A stretch of 46,465 nt of DNA from CAZPRQ01 sp964589415 (GTDB lineage Bacteria; Patescibacteriota; Doudnabacteria; UBA920), in NCBI GenBank assembly GCA_964589415.1, contig CAZPRQ010000002.1:1-46465 (forward strand), in the 5' to 3' direction. Numbering within the stretch: the first letter of the stretch is position 1; each line of letters starts with the position of its first letter. The notes under the pieces are model-generated. The model did not search any database, had not been told where the DNA came from, and was given only the letters and a program-made list of their open reading frames with translations. Below, piece after piece: positions 30,583-39,135 of the stretch. The position numbers were made by a program, and so were the translations under genes.

Positions 30583-30594
30583 ATAACGCGAATA

Positions 30595-33500
30595 TTAAGG
30601 CGTGGGAGCAGATGCCTTTGTTTCTTTCTTTGAAAAATTAAAAGCTTTTGCCAAGTCCATATCGTCGTCCTTTTCGTAAAAACCTCCGGGCATAGCGGCT
30701 TTATAATCCTCAAACGTGGAATCTAAATTGCCCAGTTCAACTTTAAAGTGCTCCCACTCGTCGCCATTCTTATAATTCTTTCCTTCCAGCGCGTAGGTTT
30801 TATAAAGCCTGTGTTTTACCTCGGCTACCGCCAAAGCCATTTTCCGCATTTCTTCTTTTTTGGCTTCGGTAATTTCCAAACCCGCTTCCATTTCATTGTC
30901 CATAATTTCTTTATAAGCCCTGTCTGCTACCTGCTTGACCGCCATATTCATTCTTACCCCGCCATACTCCGGCGGATTGACTTCCACCGCTTCATCGCGC
31001 TCCACGGCTTTAAGCATGGCCTTAACCACCTTGGGCTGTTGGCGCGAAAATTGGGCGTAATAACCGGAACCGCGATCTATAATATCCGCAACCCCTCCAT
31101 AAGTAAGCTTATAAGTACCATCCTTTTGAACATTTGCCCGGGCTGACCAATGTACATCCCTGGCCGCTTGTTGGTTTTCCAGTTTATTTTTGTTTATTTG
31201 GGCCTCTTCCTGGGCGTTATAGAAAGTTTTAGCGTTATCGTAGTCATGTTTAAAATGCTCGTCATCAAAGCCATGGTACGCGCCCATATTGGCATTGCCA
31301 AGCTCCGCGGAATGTCTGTTATAAGCTCTTTGCAAATAGCTATCGGCATTCTTTTCAATTTCTGCTTTCGCCTGCTCTATAGTAATAGACCTGCCGCTAG
31401 CTGCTTCCGCTTGCATAAAATTTACGGAGTCGTTATGCATTTCTTCTTTTATTTCTTCATTTAAAAGCAAATACGCCGGACTGCCTTTTATTTCACCTTC
31501 AAGGCTCGGGTCAACCCCTTTTTCAGTGCCGTCATATGTTTCTATTATGGACGGGTGTCCGTCATGAGTCCCCACCATTTCCGCGAAACCATACTCGCCA
31601 TTTTTATAGTAGTAATTGTTAAGCTGGGTCATCATATGGGCAATCTGCTCTTTGGAACCATAGCCATGCTTATGCATAGCGTTGGCAAATTGTATAAGGC
31701 CTTTGTCGCTCGCGTCAAAATTTTGCCCCAAACCCAAATCTTTCGATAAACTTAAAATATAATTCGTGCCCTTGCCGGAAGCCAACGCCATAATGTCCGT
31801 CCACACATCCCTTATGGCGTTTAAATCTTTGGTACCGTCATTCATTAAGGTTTTAAGCCTTTGGTAGGTTTGGCGCTCGCCAATATATGGCCTGTCTTTC
31901 AGCCGCTCCATTGCCCCATGCTCCAAAGCTTCCGAAGCCAAATCCGGCAAAGTTTCTTTGGTTAGAGGAAATTTTCCCACTACTTCGGCTGCCATAGCAC
32001 CTTCTGCCACATGGGAAATAAGGCCTTCCCTGCGCTCTTTTCTTTTATCCAGAGCATGTTTTAAAATAGAAGGATTTAAAGCGGCAAAAGCAGCCTTACC
32101 CAGCCAGCCTTTTTTGGACAAAGGTATGCTTTTTTCCGTTTTCTTCCTCATAAGATAGCCCCAGCCGACTTCCGCGCCGTATTTGGCAACCCCGGCCGGC
32201 GCCGCAAACGGTACGTACAAGCCTTTTTTGGCTATTTCCGTAATGGCCGAAGCTCCCATAATGCCGAACTCTTCCGCGACTTTTAAAGAAGCCAGTAAAA
32301 ATACCAATAAAATTACATTGCTGGCGGTTTTAAATACAAAAACCGCGAAATCCGAATCGCCCAGCTGAGCCGATGTTACGGTTTGAAGCAAACTCTGTTC
32401 CCGCGTTTGGGCGGAAATAACCGCTGTTAAATTTAGGAAAAATGCCATTAGCGGCGTAAAAAAAGCATACTTAATAAACAGGCTCCACCACTGGCCGCGC
32501 AAATTGGCAGTGGACGGCAAAACCCCGGCCACATAAGCAACCGGCGAAACCATAAGCAAAAGCCACAAGGCCACAATCCGAATAAGTAAAAATATGGCAA
32601 TGGCCGCGAACACCAAAAAGCTACCCACGGTCATGGAAGCGTAAAAAAACATGGTGGCTGTGTTAGACAGCCCGCTTTGCTGGCCCACGGGCAAATCCCA
32701 CACGGCAGTACGAATGTTTGTAACCATTAAGTCACGGGCAAGCGAGCGTATAACTTCCACGTTATTTGGCAAGAACTGGCTTTGAATAGTATCGGCCAGG
32801 CCTAAAATTGCCTGGGCAATAACCAAACTAAAATTTACCAAAAGCGCGGCCAAAATAAGTTGAACGAGCAAATGCCTGAACTTATAGCTTTCCACCCTAA
32901 ACAGCGTTGCCAGGCCAATGGCTATAAGTACGGCAATAAAAGCTAAATTGCAAATATTGCGAATAATTTCCCAGCCCGGATAAATTACATTTACAAAAGT
33001 GTCGGTGTAAGTTCGAATACTTAACAGCGCCTGGATAAGTGGGGCAATAAACCAATAGAAAATAAAATAAACCACTTCGCTTACCAGCTGCAGTATGGCG
33101 CCAATAATCTTGTTTACCAATCCCCAAATGCCGCCTTCCGAATTTTTCCCTGTTGGATCGCTTCCTACCGTAATTGTCCCGCTATCCTTTTCCTTGCCGT
33201 CAATATTTACATTTATATTTGCCGTAGTTATCTGCCTGGTGCCGGACAATGCCGTAATAACGGCAACATAGTCCTTAACATCCGCGGGATAATCGCAGGA
33301 AAAATACGCCGCGTCTTTTGAAAGGCTCTTTTGAGAGTCTCCAGGAAAACAAGTATATTGAAACGCGGTTGCCGCGTTTTGCGCGGTATCTGGCGTATAT
33401 GTAAAATCTACGCGAACCAATACTCGTCCGGAATTGTATGTTTTTGAAGTATTAAAATTAATTGTCGGCTGAGTAACCGAGGCCGAAGGGCCGACTGTTA

Positions 33501-34029
33501 CGTCTATATCCTTAATAAAATAAACTTCCGAGGAGCCGCCTTCAATTGCGTCAGCGCTAGTAGCCTCCGCCTTAACAGAAAACCTAATTTTATTTAATCC
33601 CACCGCGAAAGGAGAAACGACTTTAAAACCGGAAAATATAAAAGCAGTGCCATTACCTGGCGCAGTCTCCCATTTTTTAATTACCGTAGAACAAGAATTT
33701 CCCAACCATCCCGCTTCGCATTTATACATAACAACATCAAAACCTTTGTCGGCATAAAGAGCCGCGGCTTCGGAATTGTTTATACTTACATTTACGGTTA
33801 CAGAGTCATTCAATTTTGGACTGGCGGGGTTGAGGCTTACATTTATATCCGGACATTCATACAATAATCTGCTACCGGTAGTCCTACTTGGGCATTTTAA
33901 CGGGTCAAAAGCCGCGGCCGCGTCCTTAACCGACAAAGCAAAAAAAGCACCCAAAAATACAAAGATGCTAAAAATAACTAACGTAAATTTTGGGACTTTA
34001 AAGGTTTTATTTTTTATTTCAAAAATCAT
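30595..34029 (-). CDS. VirB6/TrbL-like polytopic membrane protein
   Basis: A 1144-residue protein. The N-terminal helix (about 13-38) ends SVKDAAAAFDP, a possible signal anchor. An external region to about residue 290 contains an Ig-like segment with conserved cysteines (KCPSR, YECPD, YKCEAG, NSCST). Then six or more membrane helices between about 300 and 620, such as LVSEVVYFIFYWFIAPLI, FIAVLIAIGLATLF and FLVFAAIAIFLLIRIVALWLLL. The last ~500 residues are hydrophilic and helical. This polytopic core with a long cytoplasmic tail is the layout of VirB6/TrbL-type channel proteins. The start at 34029 is preferred because the 22 extra upstream codons would displace the membrane anchor from the N-terminus. 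Confidence 0.78.
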   Translation of the reverse strand: MIFEIKNKTFKVPKFTLVIFSIFVFLGAFFALSVKDAAAAFDPLKCPSRTTGSRLLYECPDINVSLNPASPKLNDSVTVNVSINNSEAAALYADKGFDVVMYKCEAGWLGNSCSTVIKKWETAPGNGTAFIFSGFKVVSPFAVGLNKIRFSVKAEATSADAIEGGSSEVYFIKDIDVTVGPSASVTQPTINFNTSKTYNSGRVLVRVDFTYTPDTAQNAATAFQYTCFPGDSQKSLSKDAAYFSCDYPADVKDYVAVITALSGTRQITTANINVNIDGKEKDSGTITVGSDPTGKNSEGGIWGLVNKIIGAILQLVSEVVYFIFYWFIAPLIQALLSIRTYTDTFVNVIYPGWEIIRNICNLAFIAVLIAIGLATLFRVESYKFRHLLVQLILAALLVNFSLVIAQAILGLADTIQSQFLPNNVEVIRSLARDLMVTNIRTAVWDLPVGQQSGLSNTATMFFYASMTVGSFLVFAAIAIFLLIRIVALWLLLMVSPVAYVAGVLPSTANLRGQWWSLFIKYAFFTPLMAFFLNLTAVISAQTREQSLLQTVTSAQLGDSDFAVFVFKTASNVILLVFLLASLKVAEEFGIMGASAITEIAKKGLYVPFAAPAGVAKYGAEVGWGYLMRKKTEKSIPLSKKGWLGKAAFAALNPSILKHALDKRKERREGLISHVAEGAMAAEVVGKFPLTKETLPDLASEALEHGAMERLKDRPYIGERQTYQRLKTLMNDGTKDLNAIRDVWTDIMALASGKGTNYILSLSKDLGLGQNFDASDKGLIQFANAMHKHGYGSKEQIAHMMTQLNNYYYKNGEYGFAEMVGTHDGHPSIIETYDGTEKGVDPSLEGEIKGSPAYLLLNEEIKEEMHNDSVNFMQAEAASGRSITIEQAKAEIEKNADSYLQRAYNRHSAELGNANMGAYHGFDDEHFKHDYDNAKTFYNAQEEAQINKNKLENQQAARDVHWSARANVQKDGTYKLTYGGVADIIDRGSGYYAQFSRQQPKVVKAMLKAVERDEAVEVNPPEYGGVRMNMAVKQVADRAYKEIMDNEMEAGLEITEAKKEEMRKMALAVAEVKHRLYKTYALEGKNYKNGDEWEHFKVELGNLDSTFEDYKAAMPGGFYEKDDDMDLAKAFNFSKKETKASAPTP

Positions 34030-34155
34030 GGATCTAAAAGGCGAATGCGGCTCAATTGGTACTAAAATTATACCACAAACCTTCACGTTTCTCAAAATTC
34101 ATTCAAAGTAACAGTTCACAAGGCCGAACAGATTGATGGATTAGCTGATATTTCC

Positions 34156-34208
34156 TGTAGTTGCTCGATTTATCGAGCCGCAAAAGCCTGATAAATCAGG
34201 CGACTACA
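34156..34208. repeat. Cruciform-like repeat with two inner hairpins
   Basis: TGTAGT (34156-34161) pairs with ACTACA (34203-34208), enclosing CTCGATTTATCGAG and GCCTGATAAATCAGGC. The three-way-junction layout looks like a dispersed intergenic element. The 34096-34307 gap holds only this and the terminator. Confidence 0.5.
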
Positions 34209-34261
34209 CTCAGAGTTACCATCCAAACCTCTATATTTATACTTCAAATAAGGTTATACAC

Positions 34262-34293
34262 AACAAAAAACCTCCTGAGCGAAAGGAGGTTTT
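34262..34293 (-). terminator. Terminator inside the secretion locus
   Basis: On the minus strand AACCTCCT (34291-34284) and AGGAGGTT (34276-34269) form a stem followed by T6. It ends the transcript of the three exported-protein genes (37397-34308), so the VirB6-like gene downstream probably has its own promoter or relies on read-through. Confidence 0.85.
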
Positions 34294-34307
34294 CAGAAAG
34301 GTAAAGG

Positions 34308-36245
34308 TTATTTACTGCTTCTTAGCGAAGCGGGGTTGGCCCGTAACGGCTCGGAAAGCCTAACAGCAACAGCTCCGCGAACAGAGGAATTTGAGCACAG
34401 CGTTTGGCAATAACCGGAGTCATTGGTTTCTTGAACGCACGCGTCCAAGCTGGTATAATTGCCACCGCAGACATAAGCGCCGCCTGAAGCGGAATTGTTA
34501 GCTGTAACTTCCACGGACAAGGTTTTCTCGGCCAACACTTCCCGCGCTGCATTTGTAGCCTGAATTTGGTACGTACCCGGCTGAGAAATGTTAAATTCCA
34601 TAGAACCCTGAACCGGCAATGGCGAAGAGGTTAAAACGCCCGGCCCGGAAACCACAGCGTTAGTCGCGCCTTGAATGTCCCTGACATCCCATTTTAAGCT
34701 TAACTTGCCGCCGCTGACCGAATAATCAAAATTCAGCTCTTTATCGCCGCTTTTAAGCTGGCTTACCTGGCTGCCTTGCCCGGCCAGCCTGACCAGGTCG
34801 TTAGCTGAAATGTTGGCAGCCTGATAACCGGCTGATGTTAAAATTTGCAAATTCGGCTTGCCGGACTGAATTATATTTGAAACAAAATTTGTGGCTACGC
34901 TGCTTAAGAAGCTTCCCCAGAATGGAATATTTTCAGATTTTATATTTCCCGCTTCGTTGAAATATTTATTTAAATACCCGCCAATGGAACCGGCCACAAA
35001 CGAACCCGGATTCGAGATGCCTTCGCACATAGTAACAAACGGCGTACCCGCCTGCTCCGGCAAAGCACTTAAGGCTTCTTTGCTTTTACCTGCCGCGGCC
35101 GCTGCCTCTTCCATGGCCTGCTTTGTTTCTGGATTCGGGTTTAACTGGTACTGGGATACGAGCTTGGCAAAAACTCTCTGATCAAAATTGGCCTGATACG
35201 ACAGCTGGTTGTTTTGCTGGTCTATGGTTTTTTGCTGGCCAACAGCTCCCTGGCAATTACGAATGGACATAAAACCGTTTCCCGCGGCCATTTCCTGTTT
35301 GGCTTGTGCCTGGGTTTCGCTTTTTGCGGTCAACGCCATATCTTCATATATCATTTGCCTGTAAAAAGGATTTACTTCCGCCGTACCGGCTTTGGAAAGC
35401 TTCATATAATAATTGGGGTCTGAAAATTCCAACTCTTCCGGAATAAACCCTAAAGACTTGTCTGCTTCCATCCTTACCATAGGCAGCACTCCTCCCTGGC
35501 TGGTGCCATTTTGCAGCAACGATCTTAAAATGTATTGGTCCTGCTGCTGCCCTTGGTAATTTTTATTTATATAATCTACCGCGTAGACCTGCGAAGCAAC
35601 CGCCTCCGCGTACTGCAAAGGCTGGTTTATTCTGTACTTGCTAACGAGGCTGTTAACCATTTTTGTGGTTAAAGACTGGCTAAGGTTTAAAGTAATTTTC
35701 AAAGCCACTGCTTTTAGCACGTCTTTGGCCGTCTGCGAATGCCGAGCGCGCAAACTTTCTATGCGCACTGAAAGCGAGTTTATTTCCGTTGCCAAGGAAT
35801 CCTGCTTTCTGGTAAATTCCTGAGAGGCAATTAAATTCGGCGCAGGACGTTTTTTTAAAGATTCAAGTTGTTTCTCTCGGCAATTTTTTACTAAAACCAA
35901 AGCGTTAATTTTTGCGGTCAATTGCGCGGCTTCGGCCGGACTTCCTCCAATTAAAGAAAAGTTGCTAAAATTGTCGGCTGTCATTGCAACGTCCTCGGCC
36001 CGAGCAATGCCGGTACATAAAGTTTCCACGGCTGAATCAACCGCGGCTACCGCTCCTTGGGTAACTCCGGGAATGCCTATGGCGGTATTTATGGAAGTAA
36101 CCATGCTCGCTGTGGTGCCCGCGAAAGTTAACAATGGACCGGGAACTTCAACACTGGGAACACCAATACCAACCTGGGCACTAACGCCCAAAGGCGCCAA
36201 GATGGCACATATGAATATTATTAAAAATGAAATATATTTTTTCAT
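34308..36245 (-). CDS. Exported Gln/Ala-rich protein, secretion-locus component
   Basis: A 645-residue protein with a classical signal peptide (MKKYISFLIIFICAILAPLGVSA, cut near residue 23). The mature part is mainly helical up to about 480: ETLCTGIARAEDVAM, then a coiled stretch with QLESLKKRP, then YQLNPNPETKQAMEEAAAAAG. It is followed by a beta-rich Ig-like domain (about 500-590, YSVSGGKLSLKWDVRD) and a C-terminal Cys motif CGGNYTSLDACVQETNDSGYC. No membrane segment follows the signal peptide. The position upstream of the VirB6-like gene suggests a periplasmic or surface part of the apparatus; a VirB5-like minor pilin is a guess. Its start overlaps the stop of the preceding gene by 4 bp. 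Confidence 0.65.
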   Translation of the reverse strand: MKKYISFLIIFICAILAPLGVSAQVGIGVPSVEVPGPLLTFAGTTASMVTSINTAIGIPGVTQGAVAAVDSAVETLCTGIARAEDVAMTADNFSNFSLIGGSPAEAAQLTAKINALVLVKNCREKQLESLKKRPAPNLIASQEFTRKQDSLATEINSLSVRIESLRARHSQTAKDVLKAVALKITLNLSQSLTTKMVNSLVSKYRINQPLQYAEAVASQVYAVDYINKNYQGQQQDQYILRSLLQNGTSQGGVLPMVRMEADKSLGFIPEELEFSDPNYYMKLSKAGTAEVNPFYRQMIYEDMALTAKSETQAQAKQEMAAGNGFMSIRNCQGAVGQQKTIDQQNNQLSYQANFDQRVFAKLVSQYQLNPNPETKQAMEEAAAAAGKSKEALSALPEQAGTPFVTMCEGISNPGSFVAGSIGGYLNKYFNEAGNIKSENIPFWGSFLSSVATNFVSNIIQSGKPNLQILTSAGYQAANISANDLVRLAGQGSQVSQLKSGDKELNFDYSVSGGKLSLKWDVRDIQGATNAVVSGPGVLTSSPLPVQGSMEFNISQPGTYQIQATNAAREVLAEKTLSVEVTANNSASGGAYVCGGNYTSLDACVQETNDSGYCQTLCSNSSVRGAVAVRLSEPLRANPASLRSSK

Positions 36246-36982
36246 TGCAAAATTACATTATGCTTTTGGTAAACTTCTGCCGATATTCTACCCATGCGCT
36301 CCATAAGTGAAAACCACGCCGTGGACGCGGTCTGCATGTCAAAATTTTTGTCCGTGCCGTTAAATATTTCCGAGAGCTTACTGACCGTGGCGTAATACAG
36401 CAATTTTAATTTGTGGTACTCGACCAATTCTGCTGGGACTTCCAAGGCGGCCAATCCCGAATTTAGAGCTTCCACTTGTTTAGGGACTTTGCTCAATTCT
36501 TCCGCGTTGTCGCTGTTTATGGAAGCAATAATATTTACCGCTTCGTACTGCGCCTCAACTGCCGCCACTGACTGAGCGTATCGGGTTATTGCCTCCGGTG
36601 AATTGTCAAAAACTGTTTTAACTTTTATTTGATTTAAAATTGCGTCAGTATAAATTTGTTCCGCCAAAGGAAAACTTTCTTCCATTTCCGTAGCCGCTCC
36701 CAGCACCGCGCCTTCGTTCCTGTTCGGATCAATAAGCGCCAGCTGAGCCTCTGTGTTGTCTAAATTATTTGACGGCGCGGGCAAGCCTTGAGCCGCGACC
36801 TGATTTTTAACTTCATCGTACGTAAAATATTTTGCTGTGCCGGAGTTTGCCGAAACACTTAAATGAAAACCGTTTTTCATAAAAGTGACTCCAACTAAAA
36901 GCAGGGCAGCAAAAAGTATAACCGCTAAATGCCCAAAATGAATGGGCTCTGCTGGATTAAATTCTTCGGCTTGATGTTGCAT
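36242..36982 (-). CDS. Single-pass membrane protein with helical external domain
   Basis: A 246-residue protein. A membrane helix at about 18-36 (HLAVILFAALLLVGVTFM) follows a short acidic cytoplasmic tail. The external domain is helical with ITRYAQSVAAVEAQYEAVNIIAS, a long helix containing LNSGLAALEVPAELVEYHKLKLLYYATVSKL, and a final helix. I cannot name the family. The stop overlaps the start of the downstream exported-protein gene (ATGA, 36242-36245), showing translational coupling and probably assembly together. Confidence 0.6.
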   Translation of the reverse strand: MQHQAEEFNPAEPIHFGHLAVILFAALLLVGVTFMKNGFHLSVSANSGTAKYFTYDEVKNQVAAQGLPAPSNNLDNTEAQLALIDPNRNEGAVLGAATEMEESFPLAEQIYTDAILNQIKVKTVFDNSPEAITRYAQSVAAVEAQYEAVNIIASINSDNAEELSKVPKQVEALNSGLAALEVPAELVEYHKLKLLYYATVSKLSEIFNGTDKNFDMQTASTAWFSLMERMGRISAEVYQKHNVILQ

Positions 36983-36995
36983 ATTTTTATATTTT

Positions 36996-37397
36996 TTATA
37001 GCGTCGTGCCTACCATAAAAATCGGCACCACAGGATAAGGTGTCGGGCAGGTTGGAAACGGTATGGGGGCGTATTCCCCTTTTACAAATGCTCCGGGCCT
37101 GACTAAATTCTGATACGGATATATTTGAGAACCGGGAACTACATATATTCCCAAAGCAAACCCCGTGACATAATTTACAATTAGCGTATGGGCCGGACAT
37201 GTAGGAAAAGGAATAGGCGGAACAAATGCCAAAATCATTCCTCCGAAAGGAACCTGTCCGGGAGTTGCCATAACTGTTTGCGGCTTTACGGCCAACATAA
37301 AAGCAACCACCGCGAAACTTAAGAAAAAAGACGCGGCTGCAAGCCCAAGAGCATGGGTCAAATGTACAAGAATTTTGTGTAAGTAATTAACGAGCAT
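36996..37397 (-). CDS. Small membrane protein with repeated PIPFPTCP motif
   Basis: A 133-residue protein with a hydrophobic segment at about 15-37 (ALGLAAASFFLSFAVVAFMLAV). The rest is Pro/Val/Ile-rich with only two cysteines, each within an exact PIPFPTCP motif (about residues 60-69 and 111-118). It is the first gene after a consensus-like promoter at 37526-37498 and is followed after 13 bp by the next membrane protein. A role as a small structural envelope component of the type IV apparatus is inferred from position only. Confidence 0.6.
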   Translation of the reverse strand: MLVNYLHKILVHLTHALGLAAASFFLSFAVVAFMLAVKPQTVMATPGQVPFGGMILAFVPPIPFPTCPAHTLIVNYVTGFALGIYVVPGSQIYPYQNLVRPGAFVKGEYAPIPFPTCPTPYPVVPIFMVGTTL

Positions 37398-37497
37398 ATA
37401 AAAACCAGGCCTTTAACAAAAGGCGGTATATTCCCTGCTTTTATTGAGTTTATTTTTTCTTTTGGTTTCTAGCTGCGAACTTTTAACTAGTAAATAT

Positions 37498-37526
37498 ATT
37501 ATAGCACACTTAAGATTTTTTTGCAA
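37498..37526 (-). promoter_or_regulatory. Promoter of the exported-protein part of the secretion locus
   Basis: On the minus strand TTGCAA (37526-37521), 17-bp spacer, TATAAT (37503-37498). The leader is about 94 nt and contains a GCCTTT/AAAGGC hairpin. The -35 box is shared exactly with the divergent promoter. Confidence 0.75.
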
Positions 37527-37549
37527 TAGCTGGAAAAAAAAGTTATTAT
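37521..37549 (+). promoter_or_regulatory. Promoter of the DUF192 gene, sharing the -35 box
   Basis: TTGCAA (37521-37526, its own reverse complement), 17-bp spacer, TATTAT (37544-37549). Transcription would begin near 37556, only about 6 nt before the ATG, so the mRNA is nearly leaderless. Confidence 0.65.
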
Positions 37550-37561
37550 ACAATCGTCGTT

Positions 37562-38032
37562 ATGAAACATTTTAAAACACTCGCCGCCGTTTTGCTTATT
37601 TTTTTTCTAACCGCAGCCGGCTGCAAAAAAATTGAACCCGAAAGTCCATATACCACCCAGTTGCTTGTGAGCAAGGTCCCAATTTGGGTGGAAATTTTGA
37701 ACACTGACAAAAAACGCCAGCAAGGACTGTCGGGCAGACAGCCTCTTTCTGAGGAGCAAGGGGCGCTATTTGATTTTAAAAACACCGGACAAAGGCGTCC
37801 GGGTTTTTGGATGAAAGACATGAAATTCAATTTGGATTTAATTTGGATTCGAGATGGCAAGATTGTAGGTATTACTCCCGACGTCCCCGCTCCGCTTGAA
37901 AAAAATTCCGAACTTCCATTCTACTTCCCTCCCGAAGAAATTAGCCACGTCCTTGAGGTTAATGCCGGCTGGAGCAATACGCATGCAATAAAAACTGGAG
38001 ATGAAGTAAATTTTTATTCCACAGATCACTAA
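37562..38032 (+). CDS. DUF192-family lipoprotein
   Basis: A 156-residue protein. The N-terminus has a lipoprotein signal (LLIFFLTAAGCKK), with the acceptor cysteine at about residue 21. The mature domain is DUF192: EILNTDKKRQQGLSGRQPL, FDFKNTGQRRPGFWMKDMKF with the characteristic F-W-M-K-x-M, LDLIWIRDGKIVGI, then VLEVNAGW. The function of the family is not settled; archaeal and bacterial members are small surface beta proteins. The gene is alone on the plus strand, divergent from the secretion locus and convergent with rsmA. Confidence 0.88.
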   Translation: MKHFKTLAAVLLIFFLTAAGCKKIEPESPYTTQLLVSKVPIWVEILNTDKKRQQGLSGRQPLSEEQGALFDFKNTGQRRPGFWMKDMKFNLDLIWIRDGKIVGITPDVPAPLEKNSELPFYFPPEEISHVLEVNAGWSNTHAIKTGDEVNFYSTDH

Positions 38033-38106
38033 TTTACACAGATGTGCAGATTGCCTGAAAAAATTTCAACACTACACTAAGTAATCTGTGCCTTAGTGAT
38101 ATCTGT
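38021..38106. repeat. Imperfect inverted repeat between convergent genes
   Basis: ACAGATCACTAA...CACAGAT (38021-38043) is matched by the near-complement ATCTGTG..TTAGTGAT..CTGT (38084-38106). The arms cover the end of the DUF192 gene and the last codons of rsmA, so it may act as a bidirectional transcription end. The fold is imperfect and lacks a clean T tract. Confidence 0.4.
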
Positions 38107-38934
38107 GATCTGCGGATTGTAAATTTTGCCAGCCAGCTTAACCCACTGATCCAGTGTAATATCCTGCGGCCGAATTTTAGGACTTATGTTCAGCTCGTTC
38201 AAAATTTTCTCAACTTCTTCTTTTGGCAATTTTACATTATGGGTAAGCGTGTTATGAATTTGTTTTCGCTTACCGGCAAAACAAGCTCGCAATAAAGTAA
38301 AAAGTTTTTTTTCATCCACATCCCGGCGCGGCTGTTCAAACAAATTAATATGCAAAATCGCACTGTCAACTTTCGGGGCGGGGAAAAAACTTTCTTTAGG
38401 AACCCCGCGCACTACTTTCGGCTTGCCAAACAACTGCACCGAAAGCGAAAGCACGGACAAGTCCCCCACTTCGGCCGCGGCATTCTCTGCGACTTCTTTT
38501 TGCATAAGCACGGTTATGGACTCTGGCTTTATGGCCGCCGTTAAAAATAACTGCAAAATTTTTCCCGTTATGTAGTATGGAATATTCGCGACCACTTTAT
38601 ATTTCCCTTCAAATAATTTTTGGAAGTTAAACTTTAAAACATCTTCCACTTCGTAGCGAAAGGTTTTTGGAAAATCTTTTTTAATTGCTTTAAGGATTGG
38701 CAAAAATTGCGGGTCTTTTTCCACGGCCACTACGCGCGCGTTTTTATCTAGCAACTTCCTGGTAAGGTTACCAATGCCGGGACCTATCTCCAGCACGTTG
38801 TCGCCAGGTTCTACTTCCGCGGCATGAAGCATATCGTCCAGTACACTCTCGTCAATTAAAAAATTTTGCCCATAGGTATGATTTGGCGACAAACCGTAAC
38901 GCGCGAGCAAAGATTTTATTTGTTGAATATCCAT
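38077..38934 (-). CDS. rsmA: 16S rRNA dimethyladenosine transferase RsmA/KsgA
   Basis: A 285-residue methyltransferase. GQNFLIDESVLD (22-33) is the family start motif; EIGPGIGNLT (49-58) is the SAM-binding glycine loop; VVANIPYYITGKIL carries the catalytic N-I-P-Y motif (about 116-124); ESFFPAPKVDSAIL and FAGKRKQIHNTL are the conserved C-terminal motifs. It dimethylates two adjacent adenosines near the 3' end of 16S rRNA during ribosome assembly. It reads away from the UvrD-like helicase with a 200-bp repeat-rich gap behind it. Confidence 0.96.
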   Translation of the reverse strand: MDIQQIKSLLARYGLSPNHTYGQNFLIDESVLDDMLHAAEVEPGDNVLEIGPGIGNLTRKLLDKNARVVAVEKDPQFLPILKAIKKDFPKTFRYEVEDVLKFNFQKLFEGKYKVVANIPYYITGKILQLFLTAAIKPESITVLMQKEVAENAAAEVGDLSVLSLSVQLFGKPKVVRGVPKESFFPAPKVDSAILHINLFEQPRRDVDEKKLFTLLRACFAGKRKQIHNTLTHNVKLPKEEVEKILNELNISPKIRPQDITLDQWVKLAGKIYNPQITDITKAQIT

Positions 38935-38937
38935 AAT

Positions 38938-39125
38938 AAGGTTTTAGATAATAGGTAATAACTTATAGGTTATAGCTTATAGGTTATAGGTTTTAGATTC
39001 AAGGCGCAGAAGTTATCAAGAACTGCGGTTTCTCTTAATTCACCCGCCTGCCATAGCTAGCCTTTTGGCTTCCAGGTATGTATTCATATTTCATACTTCA
39101 TGATTTATGATTCATATTTCATGAT
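38938..39125. repeat. Low-complexity repeat region upstream of rsmA
   Basis: TTATAGGTTATAG-type units repeat at about 38950-38995, and TTCATATTTCAT/GATTTATGATTCAT-type units at about 39087-39125. There is no open frame of quality. It may be replication slippage sequence. Confidence 0.6.
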
Positions 39126-39135
39126 TCACTGCCTG

